From contig SACH01000005.1 of assembly GCA_009928645.1 (NCBI GenBank), forward strand, positions 1 through 64,000: DNA of 64,000 nucleotides, read 5' to 3'. The notes under the pieces were generated by a model, which saw only the letters and a list, made by a program, of their open reading frames with translations, was not told where the DNA came from and did no database searches. This document shows positions 29,259 through 41,097 of the stretch, one piece after another. The position numbers and the translations under genes were made by a program. The stretch comes from Gammaproteobacteria bacterium (GTDB lineage: Bacteria; Pseudomonadota; Gammaproteobacteria; Chromatiales; Chromatiaceae). Position 1 is the first letter of the stretch; each line of letters opens with the position of its first letter.

Positions 29259-30302
29259 ATGGAATTACTTTCCATCCTTGTCTACGTTGCCGTTGCGGTG
29301 GTCCTCATCTTCGATTACACCAACGGCTTTCACGACGCCTCCAATATCATCGCTACCCCCATCGCCTCCCGGGCCCTGACGCCCGTCCAGGCGGTGGCCA
29401 TCGTCGCCACCTTCGAATTCCTTGGCCCCCTGCTGGGCGGTACCGCGGTGGCCAACACCATCGGCAAATTCGTCGACCTGGAGGGTGTCAGGGATATCTT
29501 TTCGGTCACGATCATCCTCTGCGGACTCTCCGGGGCCATCTTCTGGAACCTGATCACCTGGTGGTTTGGCATCCCCTCCTCCTCCTCCCATGCCCTGGTC
29601 GGTGGTCTCGCCGGCGCGGTCATGGTTGGGGTGGGCGTAGACCATGTGGTCTGGGGCTTCACCGAGCTTTTTACCCAGGGCAAATTCACTGGCGTCACCA
29701 AGGTCCTGCTGGCACTGATCATTTCTCCGGTGGTCGGCTTCGTGGCGGGCTACCTCATCCACCGCACCGTCTTCCGCCTGACCTGCCGTGCTAAGCCTTC
29801 CATTAACAAGTTCTTCAAGCGCATCCAGTTCCTGTCCTGCGCTGGCCTGGCCTTCTCCCACGGCGCCAATGACGCCCAGAAGAGTATGGGCATCATCACC
29901 CTGGTATTGCTCACCGGCGGCTTCATCGACGAGTTCAAGGTGCCCTTCTGGGTAATCCTGTCCTGCGCCATCGCCATCACCCTGGGCATCCTCTCCGGCG
30001 GCTGGCGCATTGTCCGCACCATCGGGTTTGGCATCTTCAAGGTGCGCCCCATCCATGCCTTTGATGGCCAGCTCACCTCGGCCGCGGTCATCATGACCGC
30101 TTCCGCCATCGGCGCCCCGGTCTCCACCACCCACGTCGTCAGCTCCGCCCTCATGGGCATCGGCGCCGCCGAGCGGCCCAAGGCCGTCCGCTGGGCCAAG
30201 GCCCAAGAGATCGTCACCACCTGGATCATCACCATCCCCGGCGCCGGCGTCGTCTCCGTGTTCACCTACCTGGTGCTCGATCTGCTGGTCCCGGGACTCT
30301 GA
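29259..30302 (+). CDS. PiT-family inorganic phosphate transporter (copy 1)
   Basis: FDYTNGFHDASNIIATPIASRALTPVQA... and SHGANDAQKSMGIITL repeats. Confidence 0.93.
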   Translation: MELLSILVYVAVAVVLIFDYTNGFHDASNIIATPIASRALTPVQAVAIVATFEFLGPLLGGTAVANTIGKFVDLEGVRDIFSVTIILCGLSGAIFWNLITWWFGIPSSSSHALVGGLAGAVMVGVGVDHVVWGFTELFTQGKFTGVTKVLLALIISPVVGFVAGYLIHRTVFRLTCRAKPSINKFFKRIQFLSCAGLAFSHGANDAQKSMGIITLVLLTGGFIDEFKVPFWVILSCAIAITLGILSGGWRIVRTIGFGIFKVRPIHAFDGQLTSAAVIMTASAIGAPVSTTHVVSSALMGIGAAERPKAVRWAKAQEIVTTWIITIPGAGVVSVFTYLVLDLLVPGL

Positions 30303-30362
30303 TCCGACCTATCGCCAACCGAACATTCACTTTCAAGACTTTATCAAGCGAGGACAACCCCC

Positions 30363-31064
30363 ATGAGTGGTGGCAACAACTCCATCGTTACCAAACTAAC
30401 CGCCCGCATCTTCCCGGTCATGCCGGACTTTTACGGCATGATGGTCGAGCAATGCGACGTTACCGCCCGCGGCATGGATGTCTTTCTGGAGTTCATGAAA
30501 ACCGCTGACACGGCCAAGGCGGATCAGGTTCGTGCTATCGAGAAAGAGGGCGATGAGCTCAAGACTCGGCAGATGGAGGTCCTGAACCGCGCCTTCGCGA
30601 CCCCCATGGACCGCGAGGATATCTTCCGCGCCATCATGGCCATTGACGAGGTCCTGAACTACGGCAAGACCACGGTGCGGGAAATGGAGGCCCTGGAGAT
30701 CAAGCCCGATGAGCACATGGTCGCCATGGCGCAACTGGTGCGCGACGGGGCTTACAGCCTCAAGAGCGGCTACAGCAAGCTCTCCACCAATCCCATGGAC
30801 GCCGAGGTGGACGCCGCTGCCACGCGCAAAGGTGAGCGCAACACCGAAAAGGCCTATCGCAGCGCCCTGGCCGACCTCTTCAGCCCCGACAAGGACATCG
30901 AGACCGCCCTGCGCGCCGGCGTTCCCGGGGCCCAGGCCGATGCCTTCATCCACATTATGGAGGTGCTGAAGCGGCGCGAGGTCTATCGTCACCTCTCCAA
31001 TGCCGCCGATAAGCTGGAACATGCCGGCAGTGTTCTGCACGACATCGTAGTCCAGATCGCCTGA
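30363..31064 (+). CDS. DUF47/TIGR00153 PhoU-like protein (copy 1)
   Basis: ARIFPVMPDFYGMMVEQCDVTARGMDVFLEFM...ATPMDREDIFRAIMAIDEVLNY. Confidence 0.9.
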   Translation: MSGGNNSIVTKLTARIFPVMPDFYGMMVEQCDVTARGMDVFLEFMKTADTAKADQVRAIEKEGDELKTRQMEVLNRAFATPMDREDIFRAIMAIDEVLNYGKTTVREMEALEIKPDEHMVAMAQLVRDGAYSLKSGYSKLSTNPMDAEVDAAATRKGERNTEKAYRSALADLFSPDKDIETALRAGVPGAQADAFIHIMEVLKRREVYRHLSNAADKLEHAGSVLHDIVVQIA

Positions 31065-31138
31065 TTCCCCTCCCCCTACCACCCTCCCCTCCCTGCTTAC
31101 CCCTCGGGCCGGTCGCAGAGACCGGCCCCGACGGGGTC

Positions 31139-31250
31139 GCAAATTCCATCCGCATGTCCAGGTCCTGATCCATCCTCCCCAGGCGGACGGTCAGGCTGCG
31201 GGCCAGGCCCTCCTCCCTCCAGCCGGTTGAGGCCCAGACGCTTCTGACCA
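31139..31250 (-). pseudogene. C-terminal remnant of a SulP-cNMP-binding protein like 41098-43326
   Basis: QKRLGLNRLEG (one frame) then EGLARSLTVRLGRMDQDLDMRMEF (next frame) versus KRLGFNMLEGLARTLAIRLRRADQDLAMLNEY of the intact gene. Confidence 0.75.
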
Positions 31251-31531
31251 TTTCAGCCGGCGACCCGGTCGCAGCCCCCGCTCTAGGCAAGATCGTGGTG
31301 GGGGTGCTGACGATGCGAGGACCTGTCCGGTTTGGCCCCAAAAAGGGGCGCCACTACGAAGCCAACCGCGGCGGGTGTAGACCTGGCTATTTGTGGCCAC
31401 GAATTCCCTTGACATGGCTTTGTACCCCAACTTGCTTAATCATGGAGTTTTTTGAGGCAAGCACTGTATGGTGATAACTGTGGTGAGTACCATGCGTCGC
31501 AACGAGATCCCACTGACCGTCAGGGTTCCTC

Positions 31532-32509
<978 letters not shown>

Positions 32510-32523
<14 letters not shown>

Positions 32524-33160
32524 ATAAAGCCGTTTCCGGAAGCCGCGACTTCGGCAGCTTGGCATTGATGTCATCGGCACCGTGATAACCGAGTGCGACC
32601 AGCACGACGCAACGCAGGCCTTGCTCCGGCAAGCCGAGCACCGCGTCGATCGCCTGCGCGTCGATCCCCTCCATCGGGCAGGCATCGATACCCAGCGCTC
32701 CGGCCGCTTGCAATACCGTTCCCAGCGCGATGTACACCTGGTGCTCGATCCAAACGTCTAGTGTCTGGTTCTGACGATGCAGCCCAACATAGTAGCGGCG
32801 CGTGTTGTTCTGCATGGTTTTGGCTTCCGGCACCTGGAAACGGTCATCGGCCTCTTCCTGGGCCAGCACGCGGTCGAGATGGACATCGTCAAGATCGGCA
32901 CGGGCGCACATCACCAGCACATGCGAGGCATTGCGCACCTTGGACGCGTTGTAGGCGTAGGCCCCATCCAGGGTCGCGGCGATCTTTTCCTTGGTGGCAT
33001 GGCTGGCAGCCATCACGAAATGCCAGGGCTGGGAGTTCACCGAAGAGGGGGTAAAGCGCAACACGGTGCGCAAGGCAGCAAGACTTTCCTCCGGCAGCTT
33101 GCGGCTGGCGTCAAAGGCCTTGCAGGTACGGCGGGAGGTCGCAACTTCAACAATATTCAT
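32510..33160 (-). CDS. nfsB: Oxygen-insensitive NAD(P)H nitroreductase family protein
   Basis: [43 protein letters not shown]...[11 protein letters not shown]. Confidence 0.85.
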
Positions 33161-33233
33161 ATCGCCCCTGAATAACTAAAGGTTGACTGTTAATTCGCCA
33201 GGCCAGGCGGAAGGCCCAGCCCGGCAGCTTGGC

Positions 33234-34208
33234 TCAAAACGCCTCTTCCTCCACCTCCAGATAGACCAGCGAGATGTGCTTGCCCAGCTCGCCGTCGAAT
33301 ACCGACCAGTCCCGGTAGGCGGCGAGGCGCTCGCTGACCTGGGGTTTCATCTCGAAATCCCTCAGCCCCTCGCCATAGAGCGCGGTGACAACCTCGCGCA
33401 GGCCGCTCAAGTAGCCCAGATAATCATCGACGATCTCCCAGCCGCCGACCTGGCCATGGCCCGGAATCAGCACTTTAGCGCCGCTGACCCTGGACTTGAT
33501 GTCTTGCAGCGCCTCGATGCTGCCGCGAAAGGAGCCGTCGTCCATGCGCACGATGCGGCCATTGTTGGCGTTGTCGGCCAGGAAGAGCACGCCGCGCGCG
33601 GGGATCTCGAACATCAGATCCGAGGTAGAGTGAACCTTGGGGTAGTGATGCACCTTGATGGTCAGGCCACTGATGCTTAGCTCGTCGCCATCATCAAGCG
33701 TACGCGTCGGCGGCACCAGTTCGGTGCCCGCGGTGGCGCCATTTGTGGCATTCATCATGATCGCGAGCCACTGCTCGCCGGCGCCCTGCGCGATGAGTTC
33801 CAGCATTTTCGGATGCCCGTAGATGGGCACGTCCGGTGTGTCGGCGACCATCGCCTGATTCCCGAGCCAATGGTCACCATGCACATGGGTGTTGAGGACC
33901 GCGAGCAGTGGCTTGTCGGTCTTCTGGCGAATCTGGCGCAGCAGCATCTCGCCGATCCTCAGGCTCGAGCCGGTGTCGATGACGATCACGCCGGCATCGG
34001 TCAGGATGAAGGACGAATTGGCCATGAAGCCCCGGTTCTCGGGCGAGGGCGGATTGATGTCACCGTAGAGGGTAAAGACGCCGGGGGCGACCTCATGGGC
34101 AACGGCGTCCGGCACCGGGGGCCCTGGCTCGGCGGCCGTCGCCGGGGTCACGAAGCCGACCAGGAGCGCGAACGCCAAACAGGCCGTGCTTGATGTGCGG
34201 GCGGTCAT
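33234..34208 (-). CDS. Secreted MBL-fold metallohydrolase
   Basis: Signal peptide; [12 protein letters not shown] and IPGHGQVGG motifs. Confidence 0.88.
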   Translation of the reverse strand: MTARTSSTACLAFALLVGFVTPATAAEPGPPVPDAVAHEVAPGVFTLYGDINPPSPENRGFMANSSFILTDAGVIVIDTGSSLRIGEMLLRQIRQKTDKPLLAVLNTHVHGDHWLGNQAMVADTPDVPIYGHPKMLELIAQGAGEQWLAIMMNATNGATAGTELVPPTRTLDDGDELSISGLTIKVHHYPKVHSTSDLMFEIPARGVLFLADNANNGRIVRMDDGSFRGSIEALQDIKSRVSGAKVLIPGHGQVGGWEIVDDYLGYLSGLREVVTALYGEGLRDFEMKPQVSERLAAYRDWSVFDGELGKHISLVYLEVEEEAF

Positions 34209-34567
34209 TGCCGGCCCTCCGTCGCGTCCGGATGCGCCAAGGCATCGGTCTTGGCCGCCATGATGAAATCGTTGCGGTGCAGCCCGCGGATCTTGTGGCT
34301 CCACCAGGTCACGACCACCGAGCCCCACTCCGTCACCAGCTTTGGATGATGTCCCTCCTCCTCGGCCAGCGCGCCAACGCGGTTGGTGAAGGCCAGCGCC
34401 TGGGCGAAGTCTGCAAATGGAAAGCTCCGCTCCAGTTGCATGATCCCATCGCGGACCTCGACGGACCAATCCGGAATCTGCCTGATCAGCGCCGCCAGTT
34501 CATCCTCGCTCACCCGCGGCGCATCGGCGCGGCAGGCCTCGCAGGTCTCTGAAGTCAGCTTAGTCAT
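34205..34567 (-). CDS. phhB: 4a-hydroxytetrahydrobiopterin dehydratase (PCD/DCoH)
   Basis: [60 protein letters not shown]. Confidence 0.92.
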   Translation of the reverse strand: MTKLTSETCEACRADAPRVSEDELAALIRQIPDWSVEVRDGIMQLERSFPFADFAQALAFTNRVGALAEEEGHHPKLVTEWGSVVVTWWSHKIRGLHRNDFIMAAKTDALAHPDATEGRQ

Positions 34568-34666
34568 GGTAAGGGTCCCCCTCGGTGGCCAGTGCCTGTG
34601 GTGCGAAATTTGCCGGTTGTCGTGACATGGGTCTTTTGATGGCGCAACGCAACCGCGGGGTACGGG

Positions 34667-34852
34667 TTCCAGGCCCGGACCCTGACCAATCTCTACAACC
34701 AGCGTCCCCGGTGGCTGGTTAATGCCCACCAAGCGCTCGATGCGGCGGTGGCAGCAGCTTACGGCTGGGAGGACTACGGCCCGGACCTGCCCGATGAGGA
34801 GATCCTGGGCCGGTTGCTGGCCCTGAACCTGGAGCGGATCCAGCGGGCCTGA
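34667..34852 (+). pseudogene. C-terminal remnant of a large SAM-dependent DNA methyltransferase (type IIG/MmeI-like)
   Basis: [61 protein letters not shown] stop; only the C-terminal tail is present. Confidence 0.6.
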
Positions 34853-34949
34853 TTGGCATCAGGGTTGGAGCACAAATCCGCAGAGACGGGGCCGACGGTC
34901 AGTGGACGCTAAAGTTTCACTTATCACTGGGATGGTTCCGCGTGGTTAA

Positions 34950-35447
34950 TCACCAGCCACCATTCCTCGACGATGCCGGAGAAGAAATTCCGGCTGCGGG
35001 TCGCCCAATCAGGGCCTGGACCTCGGCGAGCATGACCTCCATGGCCGCCGTGGCCAGGGGGCTCAGGCGGCAATGGGCATAGGTGAAGGACTGGCCGGTA
35101 GCCGTGACCAGCCAGGCGGCGGGTTGGTGGCCGTAAAGGGCCTGACACCAGGCCAGCAGTTCCCGCGGGCTTAGGAAATGCGCCATGGACGAGAGGGCAC
35201 TGGCGTCCGGAGCCAGCGTCTGGACCCGGACCTCCCCGGGCTCCCCCGTGACGCTGGCATCGAGAAAGATCACCCGCTCGGCGGTGGCGATCTCCGCGGC
35301 CAGTTCGGCGGTGAGGATGTGGCGGGCAATGACGCTGACCTCGCGGGGCAGCGGTGCCGCCATCAGGGCCTCCGCCGCGAGGGGGCCGATGGCATCGTCG
35401 CCGCGGATGGGGCTGCCGTAACCGATGATCAGGGTCTTGGCCGTCAT
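34950..35447 (-). CDS. hoxW: Hydrogenase maturation protease
   Basis: MTAKTLIIGYGSPIRGDDAIGPLAAEAL...VIFLDASVTGEPGEV; downstream of hoxH. Confidence 0.9.
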   Translation of the reverse strand: MTAKTLIIGYGSPIRGDDAIGPLAAEALMAAPLPREVSVIARHILTAELAAEIATAERVIFLDASVTGEPGEVRVQTLAPDASALSSMAHFLSPRELLAWCQALYGHQPAAWLVTATGQSFTYAHCRLSPLATAAMEVMLAEVQALIGRPAAGISSPASSRNGGW

Positions 35448-35572
35448 GCCCGGGTCAACGGGTTGCAAGGAAGAACTTCCTTCTGTTTGAAGCGGGATAA
35501 GCGTTCCCCCCCCCCTGCCGCCTGGGTGGGCAAGGGTCAAAGTCCGCGGCCTGTCACTGGTTTCCCGCAGGG

Positions 35573-37000
35573 CTAATGGCGACACAGGGAATCCACCACC
35601 CGGCCCGCGGCATCCTGTAACTCGATCACCATCGGCATCTGGCCAAAGGCGTGGGAGGCGCAGGACAGGCAAGGGTCGAAGCAGCGGATGACCGCCTCGA
35701 CGCGGTTGAGCATGCCCTCCTGGAGGTGGTTGGCGTCCACGTAGGCCGCGGCGACCTGCTTGATCGCGGCGTTCATCGCCAGGTTGTTGTGACCGGTGGC
35801 GATGATGAGGTTGACCCAAGTGATGAGGCCGTCGTCATCAATCTTGTAGTGGTGCATCAGGGTGCCGCGCGGGGCCTCGGCGACGCCGATCCCCTCGTCG
35901 CGGTTGCTGCGGGCGCGGGCGCGGACCCGTTGGTCCATGATGTCCGGGTCCTTGAGCAGGCGATCCATCATCTCCAGGGCATAGATGATCTCCACCAGCC
36001 GCGCATAGTGGTAGTGGAAGCTGCTGGCGATGGGACCCGACTCCTGGAGCATGTGGAACTCGGCCAGTGCGACGTCGGCATAGGGGGTGCCGCAGGCGTT
36101 GGCATTATTGAGGCGGGCCAGGGGGCCGACCCGGTAGACCCCCTTGGGGTAGCCCATGGGCTTGTAGTACGGGAACTTCATATAGCTGAAGTCCTCCACC
36201 GCCTCGCCTACCAGACGCTGGTATTCCCAGGTCGGTACCCGGTCCTCAACAATGCGACCGCGCGCGTCTTTTAGGCGCAGAAAGCCATCGTAGTGTTCCA
36301 GATTGCCCTCAGGGGTCACCAGGCTCAGGAACAGGGTGTCCTGAGTGCCAAAGTGGCTGGCCTCGTCCTTGAACTTGGGCACCAGCGTCTTAAAAAAGTC
36401 ATAGGTCCGCCGGGCGATCTCCAGCCCCTCAGGGAGCAGCTTGAGCATCGCCGTACGCTTTTCCTGGGTCAGCGCCTCACTGACGCCACCGGGTACCACC
36501 CAGGTCGGATGAATCTTCTTGCCGCCCAGGGTCTCGATGATGGTCTGGCCGATCTGGCGCAGCCGGATCCCGTCCCTGGCCAGTTCCGGGTACTGACGCA
36601 TGACGCCGAAGATGTTGCGTGTGGCGGGGTCCGCGTCCCAGCCCAGGAGCAGGTCGGGGGAGGACAGGTGGAAGAAGGACAGGGCGTGGGACTGGGTGAG
36701 CTGGGCCAGGTTGATGATCCGCCGCAGCTTCTCTGCGGTGGGCGGGATCGTGACCGAGAGCAGGTGGTCGCAGGCCTTGTTGGCGGCCAGGATATGGCTC
36801 ACCGGGCAGATGCCGCAGGTGCGGGCGGTCAGGGCCGGCATCTCGCGGTAGGGGCGGCCCTCGCAGAACTTCTCGAAGCCGCGGAATTGGGTGAGGTGGA
36901 AAAGGGCGTCCTGGAGTTCCCCCTCGGCGCCGAGTTGCAGGGTGATGCGGGCATGCCCCTCGATGCGGGTGACCGGTTCGATGGTGATGGTTCGGCTCAT
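35573..37000 (-). CDS. hoxH: Bidirectional NAD-linked [NiFe] hydrogenase large subunit
   Basis: RTCGICPVSH (L1) and DPCLSCASHAFGQMPM (L2) Ni-Fe ligands. Confidence 0.95.
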   Translation of the reverse strand: MSRTITIEPVTRIEGHARITLQLGAEGELQDALFHLTQFRGFEKFCEGRPYREMPALTARTCGICPVSHILAANKACDHLLSVTIPPTAEKLRRIINLAQLTQSHALSFFHLSSPDLLLGWDADPATRNIFGVMRQYPELARDGIRLRQIGQTIIETLGGKKIHPTWVVPGGVSEALTQEKRTAMLKLLPEGLEIARRTYDFFKTLVPKFKDEASHFGTQDTLFLSLVTPEGNLEHYDGFLRLKDARGRIVEDRVPTWEYQRLVGEAVEDFSYMKFPYYKPMGYPKGVYRVGPLARLNNANACGTPYADVALAEFHMLQESGPIASSFHYHYARLVEIIYALEMMDRLLKDPDIMDQRVRARARSNRDEGIGVAEAPRGTLMHHYKIDDDGLITWVNLIIATGHNNLAMNAAIKQVAAAYVDANHLQEGMLNRVEAVIRCFDPCLSCASHAFGQMPMVIELQDAAGRVVDSLCRH

Positions 37001-37068
37001 GACAAGGGATCGTGGTGAAGAGGGTTGGCGGGCGGGTGGCCGTCAGGGAACCTGGCGTCGCCGCCAGG

Positions 37069-37752
37069 TCAGGCCCCGAAACGGGTGACGGCGCTTGGAT
37101 CGGGCGTGCGGCCGGCGATGAGTTCGCTGAGGATATAAAAGATGGTGTCCGCGCTGGGTGGGCAGCCGGGGACGAAGACCTCCACGGGCACGCAGGCATG
37201 GATGGGCCGCACCTGGCGAAACAGGGCCGGGACCTGCTGGGTCGGGATCCCGGGCTGGAGGGTAGCGGTCTCCCGGTAGGCCTGGTCCAGCACCGCCTCC
37301 AGCTTGAAGGGGTTGCGCATGGCGGGGACGTTGCCGTTGACGGCGCAATCGCCCAGGCTGATCAGTATCCGGCAGTGCTGACGGAAGGCCTGGGCCTGGC
37401 GCAGATCGTCCTCGTTGCTGATGGCCCCCTCCAGGATGCCGATGTCCACCCGCTCCGGCAGGGCCTTGGCATCCACCAGGGGGCTGTAGACGATATCCAG
37501 GGCTTGGGCGAGGTCCACCAGGCGCTGGTCCAGGTCGAGCAGGGACATGTGGCAGCCGGAGCAGCCGTCCAGCCAGGCTGTGGCGACCTTGATCCGGCCA
37601 GTCCGGGCCGCCGTCGCGGCGGTCGCCGACTCGGCCGGTATCCTGGCGGGTGCCGGGATTGGCTCCCCGTCGGTCCCGGCGGTCGGCGGCGCTGCCACCG
37701 GGTGGGACTGATCGGCCGGGAACCCAGGTGCGTCGGGGTGATTAAGGCTCAT
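37069..37752 (-). CDS. hoxY: [NiFe] hydrogenase small subunit with Pro/Ala-rich N-terminal extension
   Basis: [46 protein letters not shown] overlaps hoxU stop. Confidence 0.93.
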   Translation of the reverse strand: MSLNHPDAPGFPADQSHPVAAPPTAGTDGEPIPAPARIPAESATAATAARTGRIKVATAWLDGCSGCHMSLLDLDQRLVDLAQALDIVYSPLVDAKALPERVDIGILEGAISNEDDLRQAQAFRQHCRILISLGDCAVNGNVPAMRNPFKLEAVLDQAYRETATLQPGIPTQQVPALFRQVRPIHACVPVEVFVPGCPPSADTIFYILSELIAGRTPDPSAVTRFGA

Positions 37753-38480
37753 TGGGCATGCCTCCGGCGCGCCAGGATGGGCAGAAATTGCTGGTCCTTG
37801 ACCATCTCGCCGGCGGAGGTCCCCTGTTTGACCAGGGCCCCGGTGGGACAGACCTGGACGCATTTGCCGCACCCGGTGCAGGTCTCGCTTTCTCCCCAGG
37901 GTTGGGCCAGGTCGGTGATGACCTGACAGTCGCTGCCCCGGCCCATGACGTCCCAGGTGTGGGCACCTTCGATTTCGTCGCAGACCCGCACGCATCGGGT
38001 GCAGAGGATGCAGCGGTTGTGATCCATGCGGAACAGTTCGTGGGAACTGTCCATCCGGTAGCCCGCCTGGCGGTAAGGGAAGCGGACATGATCCACGCCG
38101 CACTTCTGGGCCTGGGTCTGGAGTTCGCAGTGACCGTTGGAGACGCAGACCGAACAGATGTGATTGCGCTCGGCGAAGAGCAATTCGACGATGGCGCGGC
38201 GGTAGCGTTGCAGGCGCTCGGTGTTGGTGCTGATCCGCAGCCCCTCGCTAACCTGGGTCGAACAGGCGGCAAAGAGCCGGCCCTGGCCCGCCACCTCGAC
38301 CAGGCACAGCCGGCAGCCACCCCAGACGCTCAGGCCGTCCAGGTAACAGAGGCTGGGGATGGGGATCTTGTTCTCCCGACAGACCTCGATGATAGTCTCG
38401 TCCGCGCGGGCGGAGAGGTCCTGACCGTCGATGGTCAGGGTGACGACTTTGACGGGGGCTGGAGAAGGGGGTGCGGGCAT
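37749..38480 (-). CDS. hoxU: NAD-reducing hydrogenase diaphorase subunit
   Basis: 2Fe-2[20 protein letters not shown] and ferredoxin clusters [23 protein letters not shown]. Confidence 0.93.
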   Translation of the reverse strand: MPAPPSPAPVKVVTLTIDGQDLSARADETIIEVCRENKIPIPSLCYLDGLSVWGGCRLCLVEVAGQGRLFAACSTQVSEGLRISTNTERLQRYRRAIVELLFAERNHICSVCVSNGHCELQTQAQKCGVDHVRFPYRQAGYRMDSSHELFRMDHNRCILCTRCVRVCDEIEGAHTWDVMGRGSDCQVITDLAQPWGESETCTGCGKCVQVCPTGALVKQGTSAGEMVKDQQFLPILARRRHAQ

Positions 38481-38698
38481 GAGGACTCCGTTAGGCTGCG
38501 CTGGCCAACGCCAGGCGCGACGTTCGATCTCGACGCGTTCATCAGGGAGACGGCGATCGCCCTGGCCCACCGTTCCGGGCGGGGCTCAAGGGCGCGGGGC
38601 CAGTCCCGGTCGCGCAATCCAGGCACGTGAGCGCGCTAACGGTCATGAGGGATCGAGCCACGCCCCTGATGATGAAAGACATTCCCGTGACCTTCACG

Positions 38699-40363
38699 CT
38701 AAGTCCGCTGCAACTTGGCCGCGTATTCCTCGCGGAAGAAGCGCAGGGTCGAGAGCACCGGGTTGGGCGCCGTCTGGCCCAGGCCGCACAGGCTGGTGGC
38801 CTGGACCACCTCGCACAGTTCCTCCAGCAGGGCGAGGTCGCGGGACCCCGCCTGGGATTTGCACATGCGGTCCAGAAGCTCATGCATCTGCTGGGTGCCA
38901 GCCCGGCAGGGGACACACTTACCGCAGGACTCGCTCATGCAGAACTCCATGAAAAAGCGCGCCACGTCCACCATGTCGGCGCTCTCGTCCATGACGATCA
39001 TGCCGCCCGAGCCCATGATGGTGCCCAGGGTTTTCAGGCTGTCGTAATCCACCGGGATATCCAGGTGGGACGCGGGGATACACCCGCCGGAGGGGCCACC
39101 GGTCTGGACGGCCTTGACGGCCTTGCCGCCGGGCACGCCGCCGCCGATGTCCTCGATGATGGCCCGCAGGCTCGTGCCCATGGGCACCTCGATGAGCCCG
39201 GTGTTGACGATGCTCCCGGCCAGGGCGAACACCTTGGTGCCCTTGGATTTTTCGGTGCCGATGCCGGCGAACCAGTCGCCGCCGTGGTGGACGATAGGGG
39301 CGATGTTGGCGAAGGTCTCGACGTTGTTGATCAGGGTGGGGCAGCCCCAGAGCCCGGACTCGGCGGGGTAAGGGGGTCGTGGCCGGGGCTGGCCCCGGTT
39401 GCCCTCGATGGAGGCCATGAGGGCGGTCTCCTCGCCGCAGACGAAGGCCCCGGCACCCAGGCGGATCTCCACCTCGAACGTGAACGGCGTCTCGGCGATG
39501 CCAACGCCCAGGAAACCGGAGCGCTTGGCCTTGCGGATGGCCGTGGTCAGGCGCTCCACCGCCAGGGGGTATTCGGCCCGCACGTAGACATAGCCTTTGG
39601 CGGCGCCGATGGCATAGCCCGCGATGGCCATACCCTCCAGGACCCGATGGGGGTCGGATTCAAGCACCGCCCGGTCCATGAAGGCCCCGGGGTCACCCTC
39701 GTCGGCGTTGCAGATGACGTACTTCTGGTCCCCGGGCATCTTGGCGACGGTAGACCACTTGAGCCCGGTGGGATAGCCACCGCCACCCCGGCCGCGCAGG
39801 CCGCTGCTGGTGACTTCGCGCAGCACCTCCGCCGGGGTCATCTCGCTCAGGGCCTGGACCAGGCCGGCATAACCGCCCACCGCCAGATAGCCCTTGAAGC
39901 TGTCCGGGTCGATGACGCCGGAATTTTCCAGGACGATGCGCCGCTGGCGGGCAAAGAAAGGCTGGTCGGTGGGGCAATGCAGACGGGCCACCGGTTCGGC
40001 GCCGACACTGGCCAGGATAGCGGGGGCATCCTCCGGCTGGACGCCCCGGTAGAGGATCGCGGCGTTCAGCTCGGCCCCGGGCGCCGCGATCGCCACCAAG
40101 GGGCCCGCGGAGCAGAGACCCATACACCCGACGCGCTTGATCTTGCAGGGCCGGTGGGCTTCACCGGGCGTTTGGCCTGGCTCGGCTGGCCGCTCATGGG
40201 CCGACTCGGGTGGCCGCGCCTGGGCCTGCTCCAAGGCCTCCAGCACTGCCGGGGCACCGGAGGATTGACAGCTTGCCGCCATGCAGACCCGCACTTCATG
40301 CACGATCCCGGCGTCCTGGGCTTGATATGCCTTGGCCTTTTCGGCCAGATCCTCAAGATTCAT
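38699..40363 (-). CDS. hoxF: NAD-reducing hydrogenase diaphorase subunit (NuoF-like)
   Basis: [43 protein letters not shown]. Confidence 0.95.
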   Translation of the reverse strand: MNLEDLAEKAKAYQAQDAGIVHEVRVCMAASCQSSGAPAVLEALEQAQARPPESAHERPAEPGQTPGEAHRPCKIKRVGCMGLCSAGPLVAIAAPGAELNAAILYRGVQPEDAPAILASVGAEPVARLHCPTDQPFFARQRRIVLENSGVIDPDSFKGYLAVGGYAGLVQALSEMTPAEVLREVTSSGLRGRGGGGYPTGLKWSTVAKMPGDQKYVICNADEGDPGAFMDRAVLESDPHRVLEGMAIAGYAIGAAKGYVYVRAEYPLAVERLTTAIRKAKRSGFLGVGIAETPFTFEVEIRLGAGAFVCGEETALMASIEGNRGQPRPRPPYPAESGLWGCPTLINNVETFANIAPIVHHGGDWFAGIGTEKSKGTKVFALAGSIVNTGLIEVPMGTSLRAIIEDIGGGVPGGKAVKAVQTGGPSGGCIPASHLDIPVDYDSLKTLGTIMGSGGMIVMDESADMVDVARFFMEFCMSESCGKCVPCRAGTQQMHELLDRMCKSQAGSRDLALLEELCEVVQATSLCGLGQTAPNPVLSTLRFFREEYAAKLQRT

Positions 40364-40486
40364 GGCGCTACCTCGGCCTGCGGGGCGGGATCATCCCCCC
40401 GGTTGGCGTGTCCCGGTGCCAGAACCGGGGCAGCAAAAATAATAGAACCATGCCGCGTCAACCCCGCCAGGGATAATACCGACATC

Positions 40487-41008
40487 TCAGTCCAATGCCT
40501 CAAGTTTGGCCATCAAGTCCGGGGGAACCAGCTTGCCCTGGAGGCTCCCGTCCAGCACCACCGCCGGGGCCAGGCCGCAGGCCCCCACGCAGCGGGCGGT
40601 GAGGACCGAAAGCCTTCCATCCGCGGTCGTCTCGCCGGGCATGATCCCAAAGCGTTCCTCCATGGCCGCTACCAAACGTCCGGCACCCTTGATGTAGCAG
40701 GCGGTGCCGGTGCACACCACGCAGGCGTGACGGCCCTTGGGCTTGAGCATGAAGAGGTGATAGAAGGTCGCCACCCCGTAGACCTTGGACAGGGACAGGT
40801 CGAGGGAGCCGGCCACGAAGCGCATGGCGGTCTCGTCCAGGAAGCCGAAGGCGTCCTGGACGCTATGGAGGGTCTCGATCAGGGCATGCCCGGCGTAGCC
40901 ATTACGGCGCATGGTGGCATTGACCAGCTTCCAGCGCCTATCGTCGCTGGGCAGCGGGGGGCGGGTTTGCAAGAGGGTCATCAAAGGATCCTTGGCGTTG
41001 CCGGACAT
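40487..41008 (-). CDS. hoxE: NuoE-like hydrogenase subunit
   Basis: FYHLFMLKPKGRHACVVCTGTACYIKGA...RCVGACGLAPAVVLDG. Confidence 0.93.
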   Translation of the reverse strand: MSGNAKDPLMTLLQTRPPLPSDDRRWKLVNATMRRNGYAGHALIETLHSVQDAFGFLDETAMRFVAGSLDLSLSKVYGVATFYHLFMLKPKGRHACVVCTGTACYIKGAGRLVAAMEERFGIMPGETTADGRLSVLTARCVGACGLAPAVVLDGSLQGKLVPPDLMAKLEALD

Positions 41009-41097
41009 TCCATCCGGGCGTCAAGCTTAAAACCAACCAGAGGTTGGGTCTATAACGGTTTGGTTACATCCGCCCCCCTTGAATCAAGCGGCGGGGC

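Noticed and set aside
31106-31128. Hairpin gggccggtc-gcaga-gaccggccc as a terminator for PiT/DUF47 copy 1
   Set aside because: Good stem but no T-tract; insufficient to call
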